64,000 bases of DNA. It comes from Takakia lepidozioides. Its lineage: Eukaryota > Streptophyta > Takakiopsida > Takakiales > Takakiaceae. Location of the stretch: contig CM060732.1 of assembly GCA_030704615.1 (NCBI GenBank), positions 45,921,053-45,985,052 on the forward strand. Reading direction: 5' to 3'. Below, piece by piece: positions 48,110 through 58,300 of this stretch. Every line of letters starts with the position of its first letter. Position 1 is the first letter of the stretch. The notes beneath the pieces are model-generated. The model did not search any database. It saw only the letters and a list, made by a program, of their open reading frames with translations, and was not told the origin of the DNA. The translations under genes were made by a program, and so were the position numbers.

Positions 48110-48665
48110 AACGTGCACATGACACACAAGTCTGGTCCAAGCGGTCCAATTTCGACAAACCCTGGAGCTCTTACGCTCTAGCATGTTTGGAAGTCCAAGT
48201 ATAATTTACCTCTCTCACTGGCAACAACTCCTCAAATGTATTTATGTAGTCCACTTACTAACGGAGAGTGCGAAAGCGTAAAGCGTGGGGGTTTTGGTTT
48301 TTGGTTTCAGTTCTATGCAGATGCACTGAAGACAAACCCCATATCTCATTCTAAAACATGACTCCACATGGAGTGGAGAGGTATCATATGCAGCTGGTAC
48401 ACAGAGAAATACACTTGCTAGTCTTATGAGCTCCTCCGTGGGTAGATCTCCTGACCCGTGGTTTTTGCGTGAAGGTGAAAATGATATCAATTGGCGGTAC
48501 CGAAAGAACCACAGTTCAAAGATCAAGGCGCATCTTAGTTTCGAGGCTCTTGGTAGAAAGCTAGTTTTTTCTAGTGCTAGTACGGTAGCACATACGTATA
48601 TGGCAGTCTGAAGTCTGAAGCAAGCTGTCCCTCTCCACAGTCTAGCTCATGGCTCTTGAGCAAGG
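48110..48665. other. Upstream region of the DYW PPR gene
   Basis: No gene seen. Open frames at 48242-48611 are short and unlike known families. Core promoter elements were not identified. Confidence 0.35.
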
Positions 48666-51635
48666 ATGTACCTAAAGCCTCTAGAGACACACCACCCAGC
48701 TGCCAATGCATTCTGCTCGGTACACTCGTTCACATCATGCAGGGCGGAGGAGTTTCAGTTCTGGAAGAAGACCCATGTGTTTGTTGGGCTTCAGACTGGG
48801 GGCGACGTTGGCATGATTCTTGGCACGGCCATCACCACTACTCCACATGGAGGGCCACGAGAAAGGCGTAACTGGGAGCAAACCAACATGGGGACCTGCG
48901 AATTTGATGGGAATTTGAACCCGTTCTGCCAGGTGGAAGGATTGAAGGATGCAGTGCACATGCTGGATCTCATGGAACAACGAGGCTTTCGGGCGTACTC
49001 AGAGACTTGCGCCCATCTTTTGCAGGAGTGTGGTAAGACGAATTCCCTGGCAGTTGGCAAGGGCGTCCATGCCCACATGATTGGAAGTGGATTTGAGCCA
49101 GACCTCTTCCTGGGAAACACCCTTGTCAGCATGTATGTGAAATGTGGGAGTATTATGGATGCCCGCCGAGTGTTCAGCAAAATACCCAAACGGAATGTGA
49201 TCTCATGGACTGCGATGATTTCAGGACTTGCTCAGAGAGGGCATCATGCTGAGGCATTTAAATTTTTAGAGGACATGCAACGGGAAGGCGTCAAGCCGAA
49301 CAAGGTCACTTTCATTAGCATCCTCAATGCATGTGTGGGTTTAGCAGGTCTCGAAAAAGGAAAGTGGCTCCATGAGTGCATTATCAAATCTGAAATGGAG
49401 TCAGACGTCCGAGTGGGGAGTGCCCTTGTCAGCATGTACTGCAAGTGCGGATCTGCGGGGGATGCCCGCCGTGTGTTCGATGAAGTGCCTGAACGAGACG
49501 TCATCTCCTGGAATGCGATGATTGCAGGATTGGCTCAGGAAGGGCAAGGTGCAGATGCGTTTGAACTCTTTGAGCAAATGCAACGAGAAGGTGTGAAGCC
49601 AAACAAGATCACTTTCATTAGCGTCCTTAATGCATGTGTTATCCCAGCAGATTTGAAACAGGGCAAGTGGGTCCACGCGGGCATCTTCAAAGCTGGGTTT
49701 GAATCAGATGTCAAAGTGGGGAATGCCCTGCTTAGCATGTATTGCAGGTGCAGAAGTTTGGTGGATGCACGCCAAATATTCCAGAAAATGCCCCAGCGAA
49801 ATGTTGTCTCATGGACTGCGCTTATTGCAGGATTAGCTCAGCAAGAGCATGGTGCAGAGGCATTTGAACTATTTCAGCAAATGCAACGGGAAGGAGTGAA
49901 GCCAAACAAGGTGACTTTTATTAGCATCCTCAATACATGTGCCATCCCAGCAGCCCTGGAACAGGGCAAGTGCCTCCGAGCCGGGATCATCAAAGCTGGA
50001 TTTGAGTCAGATGCTCAAGTGGGGACTGCCCTTGTAAGCATGTACTGTAAATGCGGGAGTGTAGTAGATGCACGTCAGATATTCAATGGAATGCTTCAAA
50101 GAGATGTCGTCTCATGGAATGCGATAATTGCAGGTTTTGCTCAGCAAGGGCATAGTGAAGAAGCTTTTAAACTATTTGAGCAAATGCAACATGAAGGCAT
50201 TGTGCCAAATGTGATCACGTTCATGAGCATCCTCACCGCATGTGCAAGTCCAATATTTATGGAACAGGGACAGCAGCTTCATGCAGACATCATCAAAGCT
50301 GGGTTTGAGTCAGATGTGCTAGTGGGGAGTGCCTTGGTAAACATGTATTGCAAATGTGGGAGTCCGGTGAATGCACAGCAAGTATTTTTCAGAATGCCTC
50401 AACAAAATGTATTATCATGGAATGCGATGATTGCAGGATTTGCCCAGCATGGCTATGGTGAGGAGGCTTTCAAAACCTTTAGGCAAATGCAACAAGCTGG
50501 CATCAAGCCTGACAAGGTCACTTTTCTTAGCATCCTGGAGGCGTGCACCAGTCTAGCTGCCCTGGAAGAGGGCAAGTGGGTTCATGGTCACATCATGAGA
50601 TTTGGAGCTGAGTCAGACATTTGTGTGGCGACTGCCCTTGTTGACATGTATGCCAAGTGTGGGAGCATGGGGGATGCGGGACAAGTGTTTAACAAATTGC
50701 CAGAACATGATGTGGTCTCTTGGAATGCACTGATTTTTGGATATGCCCAGCAAGGGCATGGTAAGGAGGTCCTCCATCTTCTTGAACAAATGCAAAGGGA
50801 AGGTGTGAAGCCAAATGAGATCACATTTATTAGTGTTCTCTCTGCATGCAACCATGGTGGCCTAGTGAATGAAGGCCATCATTTCTTTCTTTCTATGAGT
50901 CGAGATCACGGCATCACCCCAACAGAGAAACACTTTGGTTGTATGGTTGGCCTTCTTGGCCGTGCAGGGCACTTTGATGACGCAGAGGACCTCATCAACA
51001 AAATGCCATTCAAACCCGGCACTTCGGTCTGGGGGGCATTGCTTGGCGCCTGCAGAATCCATGGAAATGTGGAGGTTGCTGAACGGGCTGCAGAACATCT
51101 CCTTCAGTTGGAACCGCAAGACGCAGGAGTATATGTGCTGCTCTCAAACATCTATGCTGCAGCTGGCAATTGGGATGCTGTATCACAGGTGAGGCATGTG
51201 ATGAAGGCCAGAGGTGTGAAAAAGGAGCCAGGTCGCAGCTGGATTGAGGTGAAGAACAAGGTACATGTATTTGTTGTGGGAGATAGATCACACCCACAAA
51301 CAGACGCAATCTATGCCGAGTTGGACAGATTGTCTCTGCATATGAAGGAGGCAGGATATACGCCCGATACCAGTGTTGTGTTGCGTGATGTGGATGAGGA
51401 TAGAAAGGAACAGGTTCTCTGCCAGCACAGTGAAAAGCTGGCCATTGCTTTTGGTCTCATCAGCATGCCCCCTGGGACACCTATCCGCATAATAAAAAAT
51501 CTCCGGGTATGTGGTGATTGCCACACCGCTACTAAGTTCATCTCCAAGATAGTTCAGCGAGTAATTGTTGCTAGGGATGCCAGCCGCTTTCATCACTTCA
51601 AGAATGGAGTCTGTTCCTGTGGAGATTATTGGTGA
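48666..51635 (+). CDS. PLS-DYW pentatricopeptide repeat RNA editing factor
   Basis: The intronless gene encodes 989 residues. About 80 N-terminal residues without clear motifs (possible organelle targeting) precede six PLS triplets of 101 residues (303 bp) with nearly the same text, such as VKPNKVTFISILNAC and VSWNAMIAG. E/E+ motifs follow (KHFGCMVGLLGRAGHFDDAE, PGRSWIEV). The DYW deaminase has His921-x-Glu923 in HSEKLAIAFGL, Cys949-Gly-Asp-Cys952-His953 and the terminal CSCGDYW. All zinc ligands and the catalytic Glu are present, so C-to-U editing activity in plastids or mitochondria is expected. The first ATG at 48666 is used; a later start cannot be excluded. Very similar repeats suggest internal duplication or homogenisation. 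Confidence 0.95.
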   Translation: MYLKPLETHHPAANAFCSVHSFTSCRAEEFQFWKKTHVFVGLQTGGDVGMILGTAITTTPHGGPRERRNWEQTNMGTCEFDGNLNPFCQVEGLKDAVHMLDLMEQRGFRAYSETCAHLLQECGKTNSLAVGKGVHAHMIGSGFEPDLFLGNTLVSMYVKCGSIMDARRVFSKIPKRNVISWTAMISGLAQRGHHAEAFKFLEDMQREGVKPNKVTFISILNACVGLAGLEKGKWLHECIIKSEMESDVRVGSALVSMYCKCGSAGDARRVFDEVPERDVISWNAMIAGLAQEGQGADAFELFEQMQREGVKPNKITFISVLNACVIPADLKQGKWVHAGIFKAGFESDVKVGNALLSMYCRCRSLVDARQIFQKMPQRNVVSWTALIAGLAQQEHGAEAFELFQQMQREGVKPNKVTFISILNTCAIPAALEQGKCLRAGIIKAGFESDAQVGTALVSMYCKCGSVVDARQIFNGMLQRDVVSWNAIIAGFAQQGHSEEAFKLFEQMQHEGIVPNVITFMSILTACASPIFMEQGQQLHADIIKAGFESDVLVGSALVNMYCKCGSPVNAQQVFFRMPQQNVLSWNAMIAGFAQHGYGEEAFKTFRQMQQAGIKPDKVTFLSILEACTSLAALEEGKWVHGHIMRFGAESDICVATALVDMYAKCGSMGDAGQVFNKLPEHDVVSWNALIFGYAQQGHGKEVLHLLEQMQREGVKPNEITFISVLSACNHGGLVNEGHHFFLSMSRDHGITPTEKHFGCMVGLLGRAGHFDDAEDLINKMPFKPGTSVWGALLGACRIHGNVEVAERAAEHLLQLEPQDAGVYVLLSNIYAAAGNWDAVSQVRHVMKARGVKKEPGRSWIEVKNKVHVFVVGDRSHPQTDAIYAELDRLSLHMKEAGYTPDTSVVLRDVDEDRKEQVLCQHSEKLAIAFGLISMPPGTPIRIIKNLRVCGDCHTATKFISKIVQRVIVARDASRFHHFKNGVCSCGDYW

Positions 51636-52291
51636 TGATAACTGCCATTCAAGCAGGAAACATAAGCTGTCAAAACAATGGTAAGGGCCCCAACCTTCTC
51701 ACAGGAGTCCAATCTGTAAGATTGGAGTTGTCCGAAAATTGAGGTCCTCTTGGTTGATCTCTTATGTCATTTTCTCAACTTGCAGTGCAACCAGTCACAT
51801 CTGGGTTGAATTAGAGCGCTGCTGGAACCACCTCATGCTTTCAGTATGATGTCAATGCCAGCATGCAAGTCGGGACTTCATTCCAATCCTTGGCTGTGCA
51901 GACTCGTGCTATGGCTGAGTGCCATGTATCACGGTGGGCTGAAAACCCAGGCTCAGTTGGAGGTTTAGTACTAATATGAGAAGCCTAAATTAAACAGCAC
52001 TCAATTACCTCTAATGGGATGAGTGCTATCTCAAGTCACATCTAACCTGGTGGGGCAAAAGCCCACCATCCGCACTAGGAGGGTGTTGCAATACAAAAAC
52101 ATCTTAGAGAAGAAACTTATCATACTCTAAATATTCTGTCAACATCTGCAAGGACAACCACGTTCTGTTGCTTGCATCGTTGTCCATAAAACTGGACTGA
52201 CTTCTAGAGCTCTGAGTAGGTTGACAACTAAGCTATTATGTCTGCATTTCCATGTCCACAAAGATTGTCGCTATGGATTCCCTGAATAACA
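51636..52291. other. DYW PPR 3' flank
   Basis: 3' untranslated or intergenic sequence; no open frame of interest. Confidence 0.4.
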
Positions 52292-52939
52292 TTGTCATTG
52301 ACTGGATACATCGTCTGCATTGTCAAACATTTGTCTCGTCAATTCTGGCAGAAGCAGCACCTCGAGTGTCTTGGAGATGGAGTCCTTGATTCCCTGTCAT
52401 ACATATCATATACGCATCCTGAGCTGGAAGACTTCAGCTTATCAGCTTTGGTGTCTGTAATGCACACAAGTATGAATGCTTATATCATAAGATTTCGGAG
52501 GAAAATTCTGCCTTGCATCAAAGCTGAGGTGCAGTTCTTGTTTAGTGCTCAGTATCTTGCTCTAACTTCCTGATTGCAGGTGCTGGGAGGTGTAGTGGAA
52601 AGCATAGCTGGGGCTATTCTGGTGGATTCCTGCTTCAATTTGGAAACTGTCATGAAGCCACAACTAGAGACTCTGACTCTGCACCCACTTTGCAAGCGTC
52701 AGGAGCTGTGCAATCTGAAAGAATTTGAGTTCCACTGGCTTGTCAGAGAGGATGGCAACATGACAATGGCTACAGCTAAGGTAATAGCTCTTCAAACTGG
52801 AAATTCAGTTGTAAATGTCCTGCTTGAACATGTTTCTGCCCTGAATACTCAGGGAGGTTATCTTTCTCATCAGTGGTCAGCTGTGGCTTGCTGCAAGCTT
52901 GTCAACTGGAGGCAGCATCTTACCGATGGGCTGAGCTAG
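52292..52939 (+). pseudogene. Dicer-like RNase III (C-terminal) fragment
   Basis: The frame at 52340-52470 has HLECLGDGVLDSL, the RNase III signature with Glu and Asp, then THPELEDFSLSALVSV. After a stop, a CAG acceptor (52577-52579) opens VLGGVVESIAGAILVDSCFN with the second acidic signature Glu (codon 52598). LCKRQELCNLKEFEF and a weak double-stranded RNA-binding start (MATAKVIALQTGN) follow. These match the second RNase III domain and its tail in plant Dicer-like proteins, which cut double-stranded RNA for small RNA production. Helicase, PAZ and first RNase III domains are not in the window upstream. It is a fragment or decayed 3' end. Confidence 0.65.
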
Positions 52940-53569
52940 TAATTTTCCACAACTGTGTGTGACAATCAGTGAACATCGACAAATTGGTGTACTCTTATGG
53001 GTTGGAAAGAACACCAGTATTTCATTAGTATCATCAGTCACCTCACCATCTATCATTTTTGGATCTATCGTCAGTCCAGAGGGCATTATGACTCCTTGAT
53101 TTGTAGCAAATGAAGACTCACAGTATTCAAGGTTAGAGTACCATAAGCTTTCTCACATGCTCCAACCCAGGTCAGGCCCAAAAAAATCACCTAAAAATGG
53201 TCACTGCACCTGGCAGTGAGCGTTTATAATGTACCCAAGACGTCTTTTGCTTGTGTCTTTACTTGGAAGGAAAACATTTAGCAATTGAAGTGTTCATTTG
53301 AAATGCACTGATGAACTCTTATGCCATTATCCAGGTCAATACTTGGGACGACTCCATAGTCGGGCCTTAATGCAAGATTAAAGACGGCACAGAAGGGAAG
53401 TCCTAGCAAAAGCTGGAGGTGAATATTGTGGGGTTCTTTTGACCAACCCATGCCACCCATATTTACAATATTTGTGCAAAAAGGTACTACAGGTTTTGGT
53501 AATTGACTGCGAGACAACACCGCAGAGGACGTGCATGTATGTGATGCCTTGACGTGCAGGGAGTAGGTT
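52940..53569. other. Spacer
   Basis: No feature seen; weak frames only. Confidence 0.35.
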
Positions 53570-55290
53570 GAGTCTTAATGGAAATAGTTGGTACAGGAGA
53601 TGTCTCTCTCTACCATTTTTTGTTTTACTGTGTCCAATGCTCCCTTGTTGCCCTGTTTGGACATGATAAAGTTTCTTTCTTTCTTTGTCAAATCATACCA
53701 ATATCTGGGTCTGGTTATCCACTCTCCCAAATTCCAGTTTGCATCAACTGCCCTGGACAGGTTGACGAAGGGCAAGGCTGCCTCGTATGTTCCTTCAGGT
53801 TTCTCCTCTCTGTACCCTGTCACTTGGGGTGAAATTTGTCTCGAGTACAGAAACTGTCTGAAAGAGAACCTTTAGTGAGGCCTGGGCCTTATTGGGTGAC
53901 CCTGACTGCACTTGCGCTTTCGCCTCATCAACCAATTTTGCTCCACTTAGGTACTGTTGTCACCCTGTTATGAAAGGGGATGGGGGAGTGCAAGTATCAA
54001 TCAGGTCTGAAGTAACTGATTTGATGAAGTTGTTGCTGCAGGACAATTAGAAACTTGTCAGCTATCACTTGCCTGTGGGTGTGGATGTTCTGAAGGTTTC
54101 TTGCAGCAGATTGTTGTGTGTGTTTCTCACATTTGTCTTGGTCTTTGTGCCTCCGCCTTCAAGCCAAATGCAAACAGATACATCTGCGCCACCCCCCAAC
54201 CAAAAAGTGGCTATTTGACAGCGTTGTCACCCCGGCTGCCACGTATGGTTGTGAGTTCTGGGCACCTGGTGTCGCGGTTTCCTGGTGGGAAAAAATCTGG
54301 AACCGTTGCAGTCATCTTTTCTCCATGCAATGCTTGGCGCCAGAGGCACAACTCCATCTCACATCCTATGTGCAGAGTTTGCATGTGTGCCAATCAAACC
54401 TGGGCACCTGGTGTCGCGGTTTCCTGGTGGGAAAAAATCTGGAACCGTTGCAGTCATCTTTTCTCCATGCAATGCTTGGCGCCAGAGGCACAACTCCATC
54501 TCACATCCTATGTGCAGAGTTTGCATGTGTGCCAATCAAACCAAGGCCCTCGTCCTGCTTGCAATCTTTCTTAAAAGGTTACAAGCCCTTCCACCCAAGG
54601 GGCTCGTGGCAAGAGCCCCCGTAACATCTATTAGGCTCAAAACAGCAGGCTTCAAGCACTCCTGGTATGCTCAAGTGTGCAGTTTTTTTGTGCGCAATTG
54701 ACTCTCTATTGCTTCGCTATTGCCAGAAAATCCCGAAGGGGTGGAAATCACATCCAAACAGGATCACAACGGACTCGTTAGAAGGGAACTTATGGAACTG
54801 CATGTCAGGAGAACTAGGAAGCTACCCAATGTCACAACAAAACTCCATTTCTATTGACAGACATTCTTGGATTCTGTGATGATAGAACCTTGCGGTCCAA
54901 TTACCTTTCGGCGCCTTTATCTCCTTCCATCCGGAGGGCATTGGGGTGGTTCAGGTGGGTTCCCACAATCTACAGATAGAGACTGGCAGATGGGAAACCT
55001 GCAAGGGGAGGACCACCTATGCCCAGCTTGCACAGGGCGCAACCACGAAATTGGAACTGAAGAACACTTCTTTTATTGTCCTCTATATTTTCAGATTTGT
55101 GGGAGATTCCACTGTCCATTCAGTGGAACTCAATCTCTCACTTAAGTCCTCCACTATGAGGATGAGCAGTAGTTGCTTTTGGGCTGTTTTTTGGCTCTGA
55201 TTTTGTTTCCTCTCTCTTGTTTTTCCCATTTCGTCCCACAAGCTCTTTGAGCTTTCCGCGGAAGTTATAAAGTACCATTTCATTTCTCTC
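53570..55290 (+). mobile_element. LINE relic with tandem duplication
   Basis: Reverse transcriptase pieces appear in order: YQYLGLVIHSPKFQFASTA near 53697, KKWLFDSVVTPAATYGCEFW near 54200, FLKRLQALPPKGLVARAP near 54565-54620 and the zinc-knuckle end CPACTGRNHEIGTEEHFFYC near 55020-55080. A 142-bp block is tandemly duplicated at 54259-54542. The 3' end is GAGCTTTCCGCGGA then AAAGTACCATTTCATTTC at 55242-55282, with ATTTC repeats instead of poly(A). Confidence 0.8.
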
Positions 55291-56934
55291 TCTGGTGTAC
55301 TGGTAGGTACGAACCCCACGAAAGGCTCCCGGGGTGTTAGTTGCCTGTGGGGAGAGCGGGAGCGGGTAACAAGAGGGGGAACAGTAGTTTTAGAGAGGAA
55401 GGCTGTAAGAGAAGGGGGCAAAGACCCTACTGCAACCAAGACAGTAGACAGTGACTTGGGATTGCCAAAGACACCAGCACCTACAAATAGCAGCAGCCAA
55501 GAGAAAGGTCGAGTTCCAGGAAGATGCTCGCCATGCAATTGCGAAGAGTGCAAACTATTTCTGATTGAGATGGGCATCATTCCAGCTGAATGACTAAATA
55601 CTTTACTTTCCAGCTCTGGCCGGGGGTTAGAGTGTTATATTACTTTCCCTGAGACCCCTGGGAGCTACCATATACAAAGTTGGGGAGAGAATTTCTCACA
55701 TGCAGGAGCATACTGGTTAGGATTAATTTCCAGGAACCCCCTCATTGGCCCCATTATGGCCCAGGACTTCCCAGAAGCAAACAAATACAATGTGAGTGGT
55801 GCAATCTTCCACCTGGTGCGGACTATGCTCAAAGGTTTGTGCGGTTCTGTCAATTGCAGCTACTACCATGGAAGGCTTGTATCTGCCCACTTGCAAAGAG
55901 TCCTATACATTTTCCAAAGCCTGAATGATGAAATGACAAAAGAGGTCACTATATGTTTGGAAGAACATGGACCAGATTGATACCAAAATATAGGGAATAA
56001 ATGAAATGGACACATGAAGCAACCTGTCCGAAAAATATAGTGAGCCAAGAAGTGGGCATGATCATTGCATGGCGGAGGGAGGTCATGAGTAGAATGAGTC
56101 CTGCCAACAACAAATATATACTACAAAACGGACATATTGACATGGGCAACACTCACTGAGTCGCTTCTTGGGTGGTGGTCTTCTTGCAGCGGCGATGGTG
56201 GTGACAATCTGCCCATCTTCCTGCACTCAGTCACCTGCAACAGTGACTGTAGCTTTCTTGGGTCCCTTTCTGTTGCGGAATCTATTTCGCACGGGATGAA
56301 GATCGGAGGATTGTTGGAGGCAGGGCGTGCGCAGAGGCGAGCACCCATCGCCTGATCTTGTGTTCAGCTTGCTCTCGAAGCAGGTTGGCAAAAGCAAATT
56401 GTATGCATCCAGTCAAGCAATTCGGCAGCATGCTCACTCTAGGGGGAAGGTGATGGCTTGCAATGCCACTCCATTCTTCCCGCCTTTGGGAAGGTGGCTG
56501 CTCGCCGTTCCTCTATAGTTGCGTTTCCTATCGACCCCGTGTCGTCCGTGTTCTTGTTGTCTTCCGCTAGTTTTTGGACCTCTTCCTTATGGGAGGCGGG
56601 TCGGCTCCTTCTTTCGTTGTTTCCTTTCAAATGTTGATCCTTCTCTGTGCTTCCCTTCCATGTTTTGACAATCCTTCAAGAAAGTACATTGTCTGCGATC
56701 CAGTCTTTTAAAGGAGTTTCCCTCGTATCTTTGGCGAATGAGACGAAACTGAAGGCAGCCCTGCCTTGACCACAGTTGAAAGCTGTTGACCAAGCGGATC
56801 AGGATCCAAATGTAGATACCGCATTGGATTTATTTAGTGCCCTTCTCTGCGCCTGCGTACGACTTTCTCGAGAAATTATTTCCTGAAGGAGTGGTTAATT
56901 CTCGTGCAATTTGACCTTGGTCGTCTTGTTTGGC
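55291..56934. other. Spacer, unassigned frames
   Basis: A plus frame at 55756-55980 (PEANKYNVSGAIFHLVRTML) looks coding-like but I do not recognise it. No further support. Confidence 0.3.
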
Positions 56935-56938
56935 TGTA

Positions 56939-57131
56939 GGTGGGATGATGACTCAGTTCTTGGATACTCGTGTTGATGTTTTCGAGGATAAACTGGATAC
57001 AAGCACTCACAAACAGGAATATCATGTGGATGTGCAGATATGTCGATCAAGTGCTTTCAGTTTTCACCTCCTGTTTAACAGCTTTGATAGTCTGGTTCGA
57101 AGTGGCCACTCAAATATTGATGAACTTCAGG
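56939..57131 (+). other. Exon-like island of unknown gene
   Basis: A stretch with acceptor GGCTGTAG and donor CTTCAG/GTAGGG encodes an open frame including FLDTRVDVFEDKLDTS and FHLLFNSFDSLVRSGHSN. Neighbouring exons were not found. A LINE 3' end begins right at the donor side. It may be one exon of a gene whose remainder is lost or unrecognised. Confidence 0.3.
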
Positions 57132-57350
57132 TAGGGAAATGAAATGAAATGAAACGAAATGGTACTTTCTTACGTCCGCGGAAAGCTCAGTCGGAGAGAG
57201 TCGGTTTTGTCCGCGCTTGGGGTGGGAGATAAATGGGCTCCGGCAGCTCGAAGTCCAGCTCCGGACCTTCTGATGCTTTGATACCCAAGGTCAGCTGTTC
57301 AACGAGATTGTCTGCTCCACACACACACACACTCTCTCTCTCTCTCTTGA
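57132..57350 (-). mobile_element. LINE 3'-end insertion
   Basis: On the minus strand the segment ends GAGCTTTCCGCGGACGTAAG, AAAGTACCATTTC and (ATTTC)n, matching the 3' terminus of the LINE relic ending near 55282. It is a very short 5'-truncated copy. An (AC)n/(TC)n microsatellite is at 57319-57348. Confidence 0.7.
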
Positions 57351-58300
57351 GTACAACTGATGGAATTGATAGGCTTTTCCTGTTATTCTATGTGGTCCTG
57401 TAGGACCTGTGGTCCCTGTGGACACATCCAGTCTGTTTTTTTCTCTCCCTGCAGCGATTCTGTGTTATTCTAATCTGTAGACCTCCCTGGCCAATATGAT
57501 GATCAATTATTATTATCTTAGCACTGAGCAGCTGCGACTGTTTGTTTCAAGCCAAGGTGCTATAACTCATAGAAAGAGACATTCTCAACTTGGATAGTGT
57601 TTGAAGTGCCTTACAGAGTTTTGCTGGTGCTTTGTATCCAGTGGTACGTAAACTTGGACACCCAATGTTCCAAGTCCTTCTTCAGCAAACAAATACGGTA
57701 AGGAGAGATCTCCACTTTGATCTATATATGTGTGCCTTCTTCATGTGTGCAAACATGTAGTCCGTATTCTATAACACTCTGGTATGGCACAGTCTTGCAG
57801 TGTATGCTTTGAAATTGTGTTTTCTCTATCATTTGTGCTTTGGCAAGACATTGATGAATGTGGACAATCTTGATATTTGAAGAGACAGAAAGAAAGTGTG
57901 AAGATGTAATGTAGTTGATATGATGTAATTAGGTGCCCTCCTTCAAGTGACAGCATCCGAGCTCCATCAGATAGAAACTGTTTGGGTATCGATTGAGCAT
58001 TGTCCAACAAATTTTGCTGCATGCGTGAGCCACTGAACAGAGCATTATGTGCAGTAGTGCTGTCGGGGTTGTATCATTTCATTTCCTTTGTTTAAAAGGA
58101 TTGTTGTTCGTTAGATCATCACCGAGCCAGCCTTCTTATTCTTTGTTGGACCGACAAACCGTGGTTCTGCAGTTTCTTGACACCTCCGGCTCCATGGGAC
58201 TGAGAGGTGCACAGTGACTCATAAAGGTGGTCCAGTTCAAGATTCTGTTGAGCCTCGATCTTTCTTGCTCGAATGAACGCCGACATATAAACGAAAAGCG
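57351..58300. other. Upstream region of the esterase-like gene
   Basis: No gene seen; it probably holds the promoter and 5' UTR of the gene at 58301. No core element identified with confidence. Confidence 0.35.

Noticed and set aside
54101-54701. Overlapping 138-168 codon frames
   Set aside because: These are frame-shifted readings of the LINE relic produced by the 142-bp duplication, which is not a multiple of three.
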